A stretch of 64,000 nt of DNA from Trissonchulus latispiculum (lineage: Eukaryota; Nematoda; Enoplea; Enoplida; Ironidae): the NCBI GenBank assembly GCA_030248195.1, contig JASAND010028633.1, forward strand, positions 1 through 64,000, given 5' to 3'. Below the pieces are notes generated by a model. It was not told the origin of the DNA and searched no databases. It worked only from the letters and a program-made list of their open reading frames with translations. Below are positions 11,786 to 22,790 of this stretch, one piece after another. The position numbers and the translations under genes are program-made. The number at the start of each line of letters is the position of its first letter. Within the stretch, counting starts at the first letter, position 1.

Positions 11786-12304
11786 GCGATCTTCGTTTCT
11801 CCGCTTTTTGTTCGCCTTTTGCAAATGAACCTACAGGATTATACAGGCCTGCTGGATCACCCGATCCTGGTTTTAGTCACCTCCTCGAAATTTGATATCT
11901 TTAATTTTATTGAAAAGTTGTTTATGGTGGCTTCTTTCACATGCTGAATTTGAACATAGAATTCGTTTTTGTATGACGCTGGGTTGAGGTTTTGTTCTGC
12001 TTTTCTGATACTAAAATATGTAATAACAGCTTCCTGACTTTATTGCGAGAAATTTTGCAAGAATTCTTGGTAGTGCAAAAATATTTCTGGATTAAATTCC
12101 GGATAAAAATCTATTCTTAGCTAAACTTATTTATGTCCGTTTTGCCCTGCAGTCCTTCTACTTGCTGCTTGTTCCGTTTCTCCGTCGTCTACCGTAGCCA
12201 TAGCCCTCAGCCAATTAGAAGCACAGACTATGTAAACATCCGTTCGTTCCTTGTCCCTTTCTCCAATCAAGAATGAACCGGGAAACGGAGATATCGTTCA
12301 CCTC
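11786..12304. other. Region with no gene seen
   Basis: Nothing convincing on either strand. Confidence 0.35.
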
Positions 12305-12312
12305 CGTCCGAG

Positions 12313-13387
12313 TAGTGTTTGAGGCCGGCCGGGGTTTCACCGGCCGGCTGCCGGCCGGCCGATCGCCGGCCGGCCCGGCCGCACCCATCGGCCGGCCGGC
12401 CGGGGAGCCGGCCGGCCGGGCGGCGGCCGGTGAGCCCGTAAGCCGGCCGGCAGCCGGGCCTAGAGCAGTTTGCAGTGCAGTTATTATAACTGCTAAGATA
12501 TTTATTTTCGGATATTATCTCACAAAAATAGCACGGCATAACATAAAAAATTAGCAAAACTAGATTTGGAGTCCATTTAAGGGGGGGGGGTCGCATTTTT
12601 GGGCGATTTTTCGACCTTCTCCGATTTTGCTCATTTTTACATATTTTGTGCTCAAAATGGGTCCACGAAACAAGACAAGTGCGTTTTGCGCAATATTGCT
12701 TCTACCGTTCAGTAGAGTCCTTCAAAGGTGACTCCGACATGTGTTAAACATAGGGAAATGAAAAAGTTAAGGTAAAAAAGTTTGTGTCCAAAATTTTTTT
12801 CGCTGTGTAAGAGACTCAGCTCTGAAATTTTTTCACCCTTGTTAAGGACATAATGTAGAGTAAAGCGAGTGACTTTGGTGCAATTCTGCTGAGATTTAAA
12901 ATTTTGGCAAAGTTTTAAAGTCAGAACTTGTGAAAACTCCGAGTTTGGCTATTTGCCAAAATTCCAATTCTCAACAGAATTGCACCAAAGTCACTCGCTG
13001 CACTCTACATTATGTCCTTAACAAGTGTGAAAAAATTGAGAGCTGAGTCTCTCACACAGCGAAAACTTTTTTGGACACAAACTTTTTTAGTGTAACTTTT
13101 TCATTTTCCTATGTTTAACACATGTCGGATTCACCTTTGAAGGACTCTACAGAACGATAGAAGCAATATTGCGCAAAACGCACTTGTCTTGTTTCGCGGA
13201 CCCATTGGGAGTACAAAATATGTAAAAATGAGCAAAATCGGAGAAGGTCGAAAAATCGCTCAAAAAAAACGACCCCCCCCTTAGCTTAGTTGCTCTATTT
13301 TGTAAATTTCTGGTTGGTGATTTGTATCCCAGCCGGCGGCCGGCCGGCGAGCAAAGGTCGTCGGCCGCCGGCCGGCTTCAAACACTC
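12313..13387. mobile_element. hAT-like element with GGCCGGCC arrays, carrying a nested foldback
   Basis: Ends are TAGTGTTTGAGGCCGGCC and GGCCGGCTTCAAACACT, with an 8-bp direct repeat CGTCCGAG (12305-12312, 13388-13395). The final base differs from perfect symmetry. The left end has about 130 bp of GGCCGGCC words and the right end a shorter block. The middle contains a separate foldback at 12578-13283. Sequence after the left array (GAGCAGTTTGCAGTGCAGTT) recurs at 53120-53145, where another, broken copy lies. Confidence 0.88.
12578..13283. mobile_element. 0.7 kb foldback nested in the GGCCGGCC hAT element
   Basis: The arms pair for about 320 bp each (AGGGGGGGGGGTCGC / CGACCCCCCCCT at the tips, inward to a centre near 12935 inside a TTTTGGCAAAGTTT-rich loop). 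TA flanks both ends, compatible with a Tc1/mariner-like duplication. A diverged copy of the outer arm occurs at 41425-41470 and 41560-41580. Confidence 0.8.
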
Positions 13388-13729
13388 CGTCCGAGCATGA
13401 AGCAGACTTTCAACAATCACCTTATGTACTCTAGCTGTGCTTAGCAGGTCAGAATCACGCAGAAACACAGTTTCCGGTTGGTCTTCGAAACACAAAAATG
13501 TTTCTTTTTCGTCAAATTTGGCCATTTGAGCGTCAAGTTGAGCTGCGATTTGTAATTGTGCAGTTTAATACTAAACGTCGGTGGGTCCTGCTGCGTGACA
13601 TACCGCGATGCCTCCTTGCCCTTGCTTTGGTTTACCCAGAACGCATCTACCTATCTACCTGTTCAAGTTCAACAATGTATAGTCTTTATTTCTTCATAAA
13701 TTCATATTATTTGCAATCAGATAATAAAA

Positions 13730-14740
13730 TATATACACTCACCAGGTTCATCAAACGACTGCTAAAACTAAAACCAAAACTAGCAACAGACAACGGCTAA
13801 GTACAAGCACTCTCACAAGAACAAAGACAAAGACAATGATAAACAGTACAAGAAGAGCCGGAAAAATCGTACAACAAATACCAGACAGACATTTCAGAGG
13901 ATACATATATACTAAATAAAACGGCAGCAAAACCAAGACCTGAGAATTGGCAAACCGAACGAACTACACCGACAAATATTAATTAAGCATATGCAACAGA
14001 GGGCTAAAGTACAAATACAACACATTAGAAACTGCTGCAGGTCCAAAGAGCAACATGGGACCAAAACCAACAAACAAATTCAAGCCTATGCAACTAATAT
14101 TAAAGTATATAATGATAAACTCTGACTTTGCTTCAAATATATAATCGCCACTTAATGCTTCTTTTGAGCTTTCGAAACAGCAACAACTGTATGGTTGTAA
14201 AGTCTACAAAATTTTTCTAATCAACAATCCGTCCACGCTGAAAAAACTGCAGTATATACACTCAGGTTCATCAAACGACTGCTAAAACTAAAACTACCAA
14301 CAGACAACAGCTGGGTATTTGCACTAGAACAAAAGCAATGGCAATGATAAACAATAAAAACAGTGCCAGAAAACCGTACGACAAATATCAGACATTTCAG
14401 ACAATACTATACAAAACAGCAGCAAAATCAAAACCCGGGCATTGGCAAACTGAATTAACCGATAAAATGCAAAAAAACCGACAAACTCAAGCAGAAAATA
14501 GGTATGTTCAACACGCACAAAAACTGAATCTAAAAGTGCCACTATGGCCAGAATTAGACACCGACAAATATTAAACATATGCAATAGGCAATAGGGGACT
14601 AAAATAGAGAAACCACAGATTACAAGCAAATACATACAATTCCAACGAGCAAACATGGTACCAAAACCAACAAACCAATTCAAGCCTATGCGACCAATAT
14701 TAAAGTAATGGTGAACTCTGACTTTTCTTCAAACATATAT
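13730..14740. repeat. Two-copy direct repeat, period about 530 bp
   Basis: 13735-14150 and 14255-14740 share long blocks, for example GTTCATCAAACGACTGCTAA near the starts and CCAATTCAAGCCTATGCGAC near the ends, with about 15-20% divergence. Neither copy has a convincing gene; the 119-codon minus-strand frame over copy 2 is broken in copy 1. Confidence 0.75.
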
Positions 14741-14768
14741 ATATAGTCGAGTAGAGTATATACTTAGT

Positions 14769-15011
14769 CAGCCAGGGGGGGCGAGGGGGGCATGCCCCCC
14801 GAAATCGGGGACAAAAGAAATTTTTAATGAGTAGCAGCAGGGCGAATAGATATTACGAAAAATTTTCGCCTGCGGCGCTGCCTTTCGACGAAAATATTTC
14901 GAAAAGCTCCACATTTTGATTGAAAATTTCCACCAACTGTTTAGTTGCGGTAGAAATTTCAGAGCATTTTTGGGTTGCCCCCTCCGAAATTTTTTTCTGG
15001 CTATGCTAGTG
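14769..15011. mobile_element. hAT MITE with 8-bp TSD and eroded left end
   Basis: A 243-bp element flanked by a perfect 8-bp direct repeat TACTTAGT (14761-14768, 15012-15019). The right end reads CTGGCTATGCTAGTG. The left end starts CAGCCAGGGGGG, so the left inverted repeat appears to have lost about 8 bp. The interior has GCCCCCC/GGGGGGG blocks and TTTCGCCTGCGGCGCTGCC. Confidence 0.82.
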
Positions 15012-15019
15012 TACTTAGT

Positions 15020-15895
15020 ATTGTGTTAATGGCTTCTGATTTGACTATAGAAGTAAATTTTAATTTCAATATACATATATAAGTTTGAAAACGAATTTAT
15101 CAATTTTGTCCTGACAATTTAAAGAAACAACAAGAGAAACATAAAATACGATAAGATACGATGTCTCAAATAGGCACTTAGAATGACTGAATCGAGTCAG
15201 GGAGGCTGAAACATTTTTCAAATTATTCAAAATGATATCAAATAAAAAATTCGAATTCGTAATGTAGTATAACAAACAAATGGCCAAATGTGGAATTTGT
15301 GGAGCTGTTATAAAAAGAAATATATACTTAATTTTTCTAGATGAAAATTATACCTATAGGAAGAAATTAATCAATGATCTAGATATATATATATATAGCA
15401 AGGTTAATAAAAAAATCAAAAATCGAATTTTTGCTGCCATTTTCGCAAATGAAGTCCGATCGAAATAATTTTGGTATGTATCAACTGGTAATAACCCCCT
15501 CTATATATATGCTGCAAATTTCATGCCGATAGCTCTTGTGTAGCGTGAGTAATAAAATTTTTGTGAGTTTTTTGTTAACGAATTCACAAAAAAATCACGG
15601 GTTCGCAAAAACATCACCCACGGATCTAATCTCAGGATACAGCTAGGAAAATTTTCTTTTCATGCATAAATAAAGCATAGTCCATAGAGTTATTACGTAA
15701 AAAAATTTGGACCCCGAAGTCATTTTTGGGTAGGCTTAACTTCGAATTTTGGTTCTGGGTCCCTGGGCCCAGTGGCTACCCCGGGCAGTTATCTTAACAC
15801 TGTTTAATGACTCCAGGAAGCTAGGAATCCGCTTGTTTGGTGTTCTATTGCTCTAGTAAGCACAGCGCAAACAATTTTGCGTAATAATTAGTAAT
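15020..15895. other. Region with no gene seen
   Basis: AT-rich. Short frames on both strands have no domain. Confidence 0.35.
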
Positions 15896-15904
15896 TTTGC
15901 ATCT

Positions 15905-15965
15905 GGACTGGTCACGTGACTTGGCCCAGGGTCACGTGACCTTGGCCAGGGTCACGTGACTGGTC
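15905..15965. repeat. Three GTCACGTGAC palindromes in 55 bp
   Basis: GTCACGTGAC occurs at about 15911, 15931 and 15952, joined by TTGGCC(C)AGG spacers. It contains the CACGTG E-box core. It could be a bHLH-type site cluster or the remnant of one of the palindrome-word MITEs common in this window. Confidence 0.6.
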
Positions 15966-15982
15966 AAAAATTTTATTTCAAG

Positions 15983-16260
15983 GCCCAGGAAACCTAAAAA
16001 CGCGCCTATATAGGTTTTTCTTGGCGTAGAATTCAAATTTAGCATTAGTTTTCATGTAGCTTTAGCCCACGTATGTGATCCTGACCACCCCATGAGTTCG
16101 GAGGGTCCGGGTCATGCCTAACAGCTGGTGAGTGGGTCAGACGGGTCTGAAGTACCTAAAAATATCTGCTATACAGGTTTTTCGGGATCGCAGAGCTCGA
16201 ATTTGACGTTAGTTTTGCTGTAGAAGCCACCACGAACCTTTTTACAAAAAATCACCCAAC
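15983..16260 (+). repeat. Tandem duplication, unit about 170 bp
   Basis: 15983-16090 and 16152-16260 align (TATANAGGTTTTTC, then GAATTCAAATTTAGCATTAGTTTT against GAGCTCGAATTTGACGTTAG). Confidence 0.55.
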
Positions 16261-17435
16261 GTGGGCCAGCCCAGAGGTCATGGCAAGGTGTCCAATATAT
16301 GGCTAGATAGTGCAGAGTGTGGACATGTTATATACATGCATAATATGGGTTAGCCAAGCGAAGTCCGTAGTGAGTAACAGCAAAATTTTCAATTTTGGTC
16401 AGGAGTTGTCCGAGGGTCGGTTTTGGGGTGGGTCGACTATTTTGGGTACCCTGGTCGAAGCAGATGGGCCTCGCCGGTCAAACTTAGATATGTTAAGGTT
16501 GGGACCTCTGGCTATTACCACGCAAAAAATGTTCTAGCTGCGGCTTGTTACTAAACCTGTAGGTGGGTGATTTCTTTGTGCGAATTTTCGGGGTGATTTT
16601 TTTGTTAACCTTGCAATAGCTATTTCTACGTATTGTTTTCTGATCCCATAACAACCAGTACTGCTTTATTTTGCTAAAAGTCGAAAAATTTGACATCCTC
16701 TGAACTAATGAACACTATCGAACTTACAGGATTTAAATAGCCAAAATTTATTTGGGTTTCAGCTTTTTTATGACATATATACCAGCAGATTCGCAGTTTT
16801 ACCGACCTAAAGAAGTTGTTGTCTTTCTGAGACTGCAATGTCTTACCTAGTGCTCGCGGTACCCTGGTTTAGCTTCCTCCTTTTGAAAATCGAAATCTTT
16901 GAAAGTTTGCAACGGTTAGGAAATTCGCCGTTTTGATCAGATAAAATAGGCATTTCTATTCTAGCGCTTCACTTACCACTAATAAATACTAATAGTTAAA
17001 AGCCTTGTATAAGTTACAACTACTTTATACTAACTTATAACTACTTTAAAAGCATTAATGCTGCAGACCACTTTCACAAATGTATACTTTAGTCAAACGC
17101 AAAAGTGTTGCATAAAACTATATACTTTATAAACTTTAACGCTGAAGACTAACTCCGAGGCAAACGTAGGACGGAGAAAACCGGCAGACCTCAAATGAAA
17201 AAATTAAACTCTCAAAAGTAACCACCAACAATGATACAATCACAATCATGTAAAGAGATGATTAAGTTTCTATAATTGGTAGCGAGTTTATCTCTTTTTA
17301 GCGTAAGTTAATTACTAGCTAATTAGTTAATATATAATTAATCACTGGTCGGCACCGCCCCTCCCCTGAAATTGACCGTCCCCCAATTTTTGTAACCCTA
17401 CAAAAACTTTTTCTAACCCTACAAAGACTTTTTGT

Positions 17436-17630
17436 CCCCCCGGCACCTGTAACCCTCCAAAACTCAGGTCTCAATAGGGATTCGAACCCAAGACCTGAGG
17501 ATCAAAGCTCCGATCGCTCTGCCAACTGAGCTACTGAGATCATAGCTGCAGCAAGCTGCAGAAGGCGTTCGTATCCAATCCAAACTGAAGTGCCAATGAA
17601 CGCATGCTAATTCTTAATGCTATGTCCAAG
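17436..17630 (-). repeat. tRNA-derived SINE, family A, copy 1
   Basis: On the minus strand 17468-17540 folds as a degenerate tRNA. It has a 6/7-paired acceptor stem, a box A-like TAGCTCAGTTGGCAGAGC and a box B GGTTCGAATCC, but a poor anticodon stem. Both flanks (GGCACCTGT..., and AGAAGGCGTTCGTATCC... to GCTAATTCTTAATGCTATG) recur around the copy at 19258-19445, so this is a repeat, not a functional tRNA gene. Confidence 0.75.
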
Positions 17631-17799
17631 AGACTAAAAGTTATTAAATTTTTATTAACTAAAAGTTACTAAAACATTTTACGTTAATTTTAGTTACTTA
17701 GCACTAAAGTTATGACAAAAAATTGTGCACAAGTTTGTAAAAAACCCAGAACCCTACGCCAAAACCACAGGAATAAAACTTGTGCCTAAAATTACATAG

Positions 17800-17940
17800 T
17801 TACGGATCAAATCCCGGAAAAAATAAGCACCCCAAGAATCAAAAGAACCCCCAACAAAAAATTAAAGCTTGATAGTTACAGATCAAATCTCTCAGAAAAG
17901 TTAAAAACTCCAAGAACCCCTACTGAAACCCCGTACGTAT
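17800..17940. repeat. GGATCAAATCTC/AAGAACCCC dispersed minisatellite, copy 1
   Basis: Two units of the form GTTACGGATCAAATC...AAAAATTAAG...CCCCAAGAACCCC. Related units occur at 33090-33250, 52480-52610 and 59230-59420. Confidence 0.6.
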
Positions 17941-19257
17941 AAGATTCAAGTAGTGAATATGAAGTTGAAACTGACGTTGAAGTAGCGAAGCAGGAAGTGA
18001 ATCAAAATCCAGCAAAAAGCGGCTTTTATATTGACATGGGCCCAGCAAACCTAGTATATGCCTACTGTTATGCGGCAAAAAGCTTGTTAGCTGTCCGAAG
18101 GCTGAATTGCAGTTCAACTCTTACCGACTGTCCCTACTAGGTACCTTCCTTTTGGAGACATTAAGCGTAAACAAATTTTACTCATTTATTACCTGAATTT
18201 GTGAAAAGAATAACTTTTCAAAACAAAGCTTAACATTTTCTTATTCTTCCCAATACACAATTTACCATTCCATGTATATGTATATACCTATTTCAAACAG
18301 CATTTACCAATTATCATTTATTATTATACATATAGAATAAGACTACATAATTGAAAAAACTCCAGAAAAACTTGAATCTGTGCAAGCACGCTAATTTTGC
18401 AACCCACTAAATTCTAACAGATGGTCGTACTTTTGTAAATAAAGGGAGTGCTAACTGCTAATATCCTCTTTTTAAAAATTCTGGCAAATAAATATTGATA
18501 ATTGTAACTAATCAGTTACAAGTTTGTATAAAACTACTTTATGAGTATTATGGCTGAAGTCTACTTTCACAAATGCAATCTAGCCGCGAAACGTAGAACT
18601 GGAATAACCGAGTGATCGGACCTTAACTGTATTTATCAAAGTAAGCAAAACCAATGACATAATCATGTAAACAGATCATTAAGTTTGTAGGTATAAGTTT
18701 ATATCTACTTAGCGAAAGTGTCTATCACTGAAACGTCCACTAAATTTCATGTTTGTAGCGGAAACAGCTAAGAAGACATGTATGAAGCCATCCTCTTAGT
18801 TTTAACCTTGTTAGGTGACGCAGGAGCTGCACAAATTCGGCTTGATCAAATGACTAGAAGCTTTAGTTAAAAAAATAAACTGAATATACATAAGCAAATT
18901 GAAGGAATAAAAAATGAAACAGCAGCACCTCTGAATCATATTGGAGTAGGGGTCTAAGGTGGAGATCAAACCCAGAAAACATCGGTTAGCAGACCGACGT
19001 CATGCACAATTGGGAATCCTTAAATTTATCCTTTAGTCCCATCCTCTGTATTCACCGGCTTGACCTACTCTAATCTCTACTGTAGATATAGCTAAAAAGA
19101 TCTAAGCAGTGCATGGTGTTAGGTAAAACTGAAGTGTCGACAATAGAGGACTACTGAACGGAGATGAACTGATTATTCACTAATACATCATAGTCGTTCT
19201 GGATTGGTAGCGTTCAAGGGAGTGATGAGTACCACTTCCTAATTAAAGAAAACTAAT

Positions 19258-19445
19258 TGTCACACCGGCACCTGTGACCCAAAATATGGGGTCTTAAACA
19301 GGGGATTCGAACCTACGACTTGCGGATTCATGTTCCAATCACTCTGCCCACTGAGCTACTGAGGTCACAGTTGCATTAAGCCAGAAAGAGTTCGTATCCG
19401 AATTGAAGTAACAATGAACACATGCTAATTCTTTATGTTACGTGG
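19258..19445 (-). repeat. tRNA-derived SINE, family A, copy 2
   Basis: The minus-strand tRNA-like head has TAGCTCAGTGGGCAGAGTG and GGTTCGAATCCCC, with flanks matching copy 1. The acceptor stem is broken. Confidence 0.72.
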
Positions 19446-19763
19446 TCGTTTCGTGAAAATCACCTGTCGAAAGTAAGTAGCACTGCGCCTACTTTCCAAT
19501 TACCTTTTCATATATATACCTCCATCTTTTTCAACATCATATATATCTTTATGCTCAGTTGAAAGGTAAACTCTAAAGTTGACTAATCATTAGCTGCATG
19601 CTCATCAGATTTATATTCGATCGGCTCGCCAACTAATTAGAAATCAGGTTACCCGATCACAGTCTAATGACAAGAAATTTGATTCTACCTTGAACATAGA
19701 TTTTAAGCACGATCCACTCCATTCTGCTAATTATTCTTGCATTACTACTATTTACCTGTTTAC

Positions 19764-19766
<3 letters not shown>

Positions 19767-19825
<59 letters not shown>
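19767..19825. repeat. (TA)n microsatellite
   Basis: An uninterrupted TA run of about 59 bp. Confidence 0.97.
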
Positions 19826-19827
<2 letters not shown>

Positions 19828-20373
19828 CAGTTTTGAGTTAAACCGGGGAAGCACGTTTATTTTGGTTTCCACTGAGTTCTTAAACGTACCTTCACAGCGG
19901 GAATGCCAATATATACCTCCCTTTTAAAATTATGGAAAATTAATACAAATACTTATCACTAATTAGTTCAATGTGTTTTATAAAACAGTTTTGTAGATTT
20001 TAACACTAGAGTCTGACTTTCATAAGTGTAATCCTAATCCAACACAGATAACCAAGTGATCGGACGTAACTGGTGGTATCAAAGTAAGCAGCAACAATGA
20101 TACAATCATGTAAACAAAGCATTAAATCCCTATATGGGTATAAGTCTCTCCCTTCATAGCGGGACTGTCAGGCTGTATAAGTGCAGCCATTAGATTGTAT
20201 AAAGAGAAGATAGTTAAGAAGACAACAATTAAGTAATTACTAAGATACTCTCAAATATTTAGGTTGATGCCAGAGTTACACAAATTCGGCTCGATCAATA
20301 GGATTAGATTGATTACAAAACGTTGACAGCAAAAATGGAACTGCCGCACCTAAGGACCATAGTGGAATTAAGG

Positions 20374-20446
20374 TCTGGGGATCGAACCCACAGCCTTCTG
20401 ATTAGATCCCACAGCATTCTGCCGCTCAGCCGACCACCCAGAAACA
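20374..20446 (-). repeat. tRNA-like segment in tandem-duplication copy 3
   Basis: The minus strand shows GGCTGAGCGGCAGAATGC and GTGGGTTCGATCCCC (boxes A and B) ending in a short stem. The equivalent position of copy 2 (about 18950-19010) is more degraded. Likely a SINE head. Confidence 0.55.
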
Positions 20447-20654
20447 GTCGAGAAACCGTCATTTTAACTGTTTTCTAATCTTTCATCCTCTGCGTTTACT
20501 GACATGGTGTCGGGTCAGATATCAGTTACAGATCTGGCTTAGAAAGGACTAAACAGTGTAAAATGTAGTATGTCAAACTCTGGAGTACCTAATACTCACC
20601 ATGGGTGAATACAACCATTTCTAGTCCATTCTACTATTTCATTCTAGTCGTTCT

Positions 20655-20965
20655 GTGAAAGGTCGAAATAAGGATTGGAAGATGTGGGGAAAGTGTCCAA
20701 GCATCTGTCGTCAGCTTTCGAGCGATACCTGCGATAGTGTGACTATTGGATGTTGTATACATACTAATTTCATTCTAACTTCTGAGAAAAGCCAAGAAGA
20801 CCCTAACCGGTGTACCTCGGTTGTTTGCTACAGATTGGAGGACACTAATACAGATATAAGCACAATAAATATGATCAAGACACTTGACGTATCTGATAGA
20901 AAAGATACGCAACGTAGTTAGTCACACCTCGTACTGGGTACAATCCCATGAAAAATTGAGCATGT
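20655..20965 (+). repeat. Outer left inverted repeat of the satellite structure
   Basis: About 200 bp (20755-20965) matches the reverse complement of 31395-31640 (TTCTGAGAAAAG, CAGATATAAGCACAATAAAT and following). A frame on each copy keeps the words EDPNRC, SVVCYRL and DISTIN without stops, so a decayed coding source is possible, but no domain is recognised. The pair sits symmetrically outside the main arms. Confidence 0.65.
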
Positions 20966-21912
20966 TTTTTTGAAGGTGGTTCTCGGAGTTCTATTTTTTT
21001 GAGGGAGGGGGACCCGGCCCGAAGGTCGAACCGGTATGGATAGAGCCCCAAGAAACGATGAGTGCTGTTTTCTGACGCAATGTGCGAGACACAGACCCAT
21101 ATTTCGTGAAGATGACATAACTTATCTCAGGGTAGAAGATTGGCCTTTTCTTGTCACGGATGGTGATAAATTTTGGGTCGCGACGTTCCAAAAGTTAACA
21201 GCGCCAGTGGCATAAAAGAACCAATCATAAATCCCCAGATATGAAACAAATAAAGACTATCACAAAGAAATAGAAATGCCAGTACTTGGAATATAGGATT
21301 TGACAAGATCCTGTGACCAGCAACCCAGACCCAAACGACCCATGACTCAGTTTTCATTCCTGCTTGCTTTGGCTCTGGAATTACTCGGATTCAAAATCAC
21401 TTATTTCGTCATTTCAAACGCTGATCAAGCCAGTTCGGATACGGGAGCTGCAGTGAAAAACCCAAATGCATCAAATCCCCCATTACTCTGCGGCTCGGTC
21501 AAATCCTTTAGGTTCATCTGTCCAATCTAGGAAGCTCATATATAAATCTCATACGCCCATAGGGCCCTAAACTAAGTCAGAATATTTACTATAGTTGAGT
21601 GGAGCCCGGTTGGGGACGAAAAATTAAAATGAAATTTGACGGTCGGGAGGAGTTGATCTCCCACCAATCGTGAAGCACCGCCATAAAGCGATAAACAATT
21701 TATTAATTAGGATTTTGTTCAAGTGTTTAAATCTAGGATTACATCGTTGTTCAAGGAGACGAAAGTCAATTTGAACATTCGTTACTGTCTAATTAGTTAT
21801 CATAATTATAATAGTTAGTAGATTGCTTGTTAGCTGGCTAGTCGATAGAAAGGAGATGCAGTACACGCCTGTTCAAATTAACATTTGCTTTTTGTTTTCT
21901 ATAAAATTGCTG
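20966..21912. other. Region with no gene seen
   Basis: No supported feature. It lacks clear inverted homology to 30050-31390, so it breaks the symmetry between inner and outer inverted repeats. Confidence 0.35.
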
Positions 21913-21953
21913 GACTGTGAGCTACAAAACAATTAGGATGAACCTCTGCACAT

Positions 21954-22358
21954 TCATTCGTTTCCTGTTATATAAATAGGGTTTGAGTCGTGCTCACGAC
22001 GTGTGGCCACGGTTCTCATGACTGAGATTGTCTGAAGAGCAAACGAGAAGTAGTTAGACTCAAGCAGTGTAAAGACAACCCTTCCCAGACTGTAACGTTT
22101 CGCTGCCCGTGCTTCAATCGAACGAGGACATCCGATGCAGGGCACCGTCTTGAGCGATCTGGGATCCACCTGAGCACATCGTCCCACTGTCCATCCGGTC
22201 TGGAGTATTAAGGAGTAGACATCCGTCGTTCGGATGGAATTCAGTAGAAGTTCCGGTTCAGCCACATCCAAGACTGACCTTGGTTCCTGGCAGGGTTTCC
22301 AAGTGTCAATCTGAACAAGTGGCCGAAACGCTGCAATCTCAACTGAAGCACAAAGCAC
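21954..22358 (-). CDS. Uncharacterised 134-residue ORF in the left inverted arm
   Basis: An open frame from ATG to stop, starting MLCASVEIAAFRPLVQIDTW. The right-arm homologue (29596-29805) keeps the same start and about 60 matching residues before a stop codon. Sequence further on is still readable in one frame in the right arm (TVPCIGCPRSIEAR), so the stop is probably a secondary mutation. It has no family match by eye, is Cys/Arg-containing, and has no signal peptide or membrane span. It may equally be non-coding repeat sequence that happens to be open. Confidence 0.3.
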   Translation of the reverse strand: MLCASVEIAAFRPLVQIDTWKPCQEPRSVLDVAEPELLLNSIRTTDVYSLILQTGWTVGRCAQVDPRSLKTVPCIGCPRSIEARAAKRYSLGRVVFTLLESNYFSFALQTISVMRTVATRREHDSNPIYITGNE

Positions 22359-22469
22359 TCAATTTGGCCCATGCTGGATTCTGGAACATTCAGTCAGTTG
22401 TATAGTGAGTGATTTTGCTCCACTCGAAATCCTAACTTGAGATCGCTCTGTTGAGTACTGGGCTAATTC

Positions 22470-22790
22470 AAGGGATTTTTTTATGAAGGAGGGCGGATTC
22501 TTGGGGGAGTCCCCAAAAGTCCGAGAGGGAAAGCAATCTTGAGGGGGGGGGGCGAAAATTTTTCGAAACATATGCTAATATATAGCGCTATTTTTCAGGC
22601 ATACACTGTAAAAGTTAATTTTTATCAAAAAAAAGGCAGACTTAATGGTCAAAAAGCAAAAATTAGTAAAAATCTCAGGAAAAAATTTTTGAAAATACCA
22701 AAATGCAAAAAGGGACATCCTTTGGTTTTGGCGAGGGTGAGTTTTTTGGGGGAAAGAACGTTTATGGCGGGCATCCCCCTGTAACTAGAA
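22470..22790. mobile_element. G/C-run element inserted in the left arm
   Basis: This segment, with GGGGGGGGGG near 22540 and GCATCCCCCTG near its right end, has no counterpart in the right arm. Ends are not sharply defined. It resembles the G/C-run family described at 25711, 48057 and elsewhere. Confidence 0.55.

Larger units (their letters stand above)
16970..20655. repeat. Diverged tandem duplication, unit about 1.4 kb
   Basis: Three related blocks begin near 16970, 18480 and 19930 (TTTCACAAATG, then CAATGATACAATCATGTAAA, then AAGTTTNTA). Copies 2 and 3 stay alignable for about 730 bp, through ACAAATTCGGCTTGATCAA and a tRNA-like segment to TAGTCGTTCTG at 19188 and 20643. Copy 1 breaks at a SINE after about 17340. 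No gene is recognised inside. Confidence 0.65.

Noticed and set aside
12273..12596. Overlapping frames of about 100 codons on both strands
   Set aside because: Produced by GGCCGGCC words of the hAT end.
17468..17540. Functional tRNA gene on the minus strand
   Set aside because: The anticodon stem does not pair, position 33 is not T, and flanks are shared with another copy, so it is a SINE head.
19767..19872. Frame with a YIYIYI repeat
   Set aside because: Translation of a (TA)n microsatellite.
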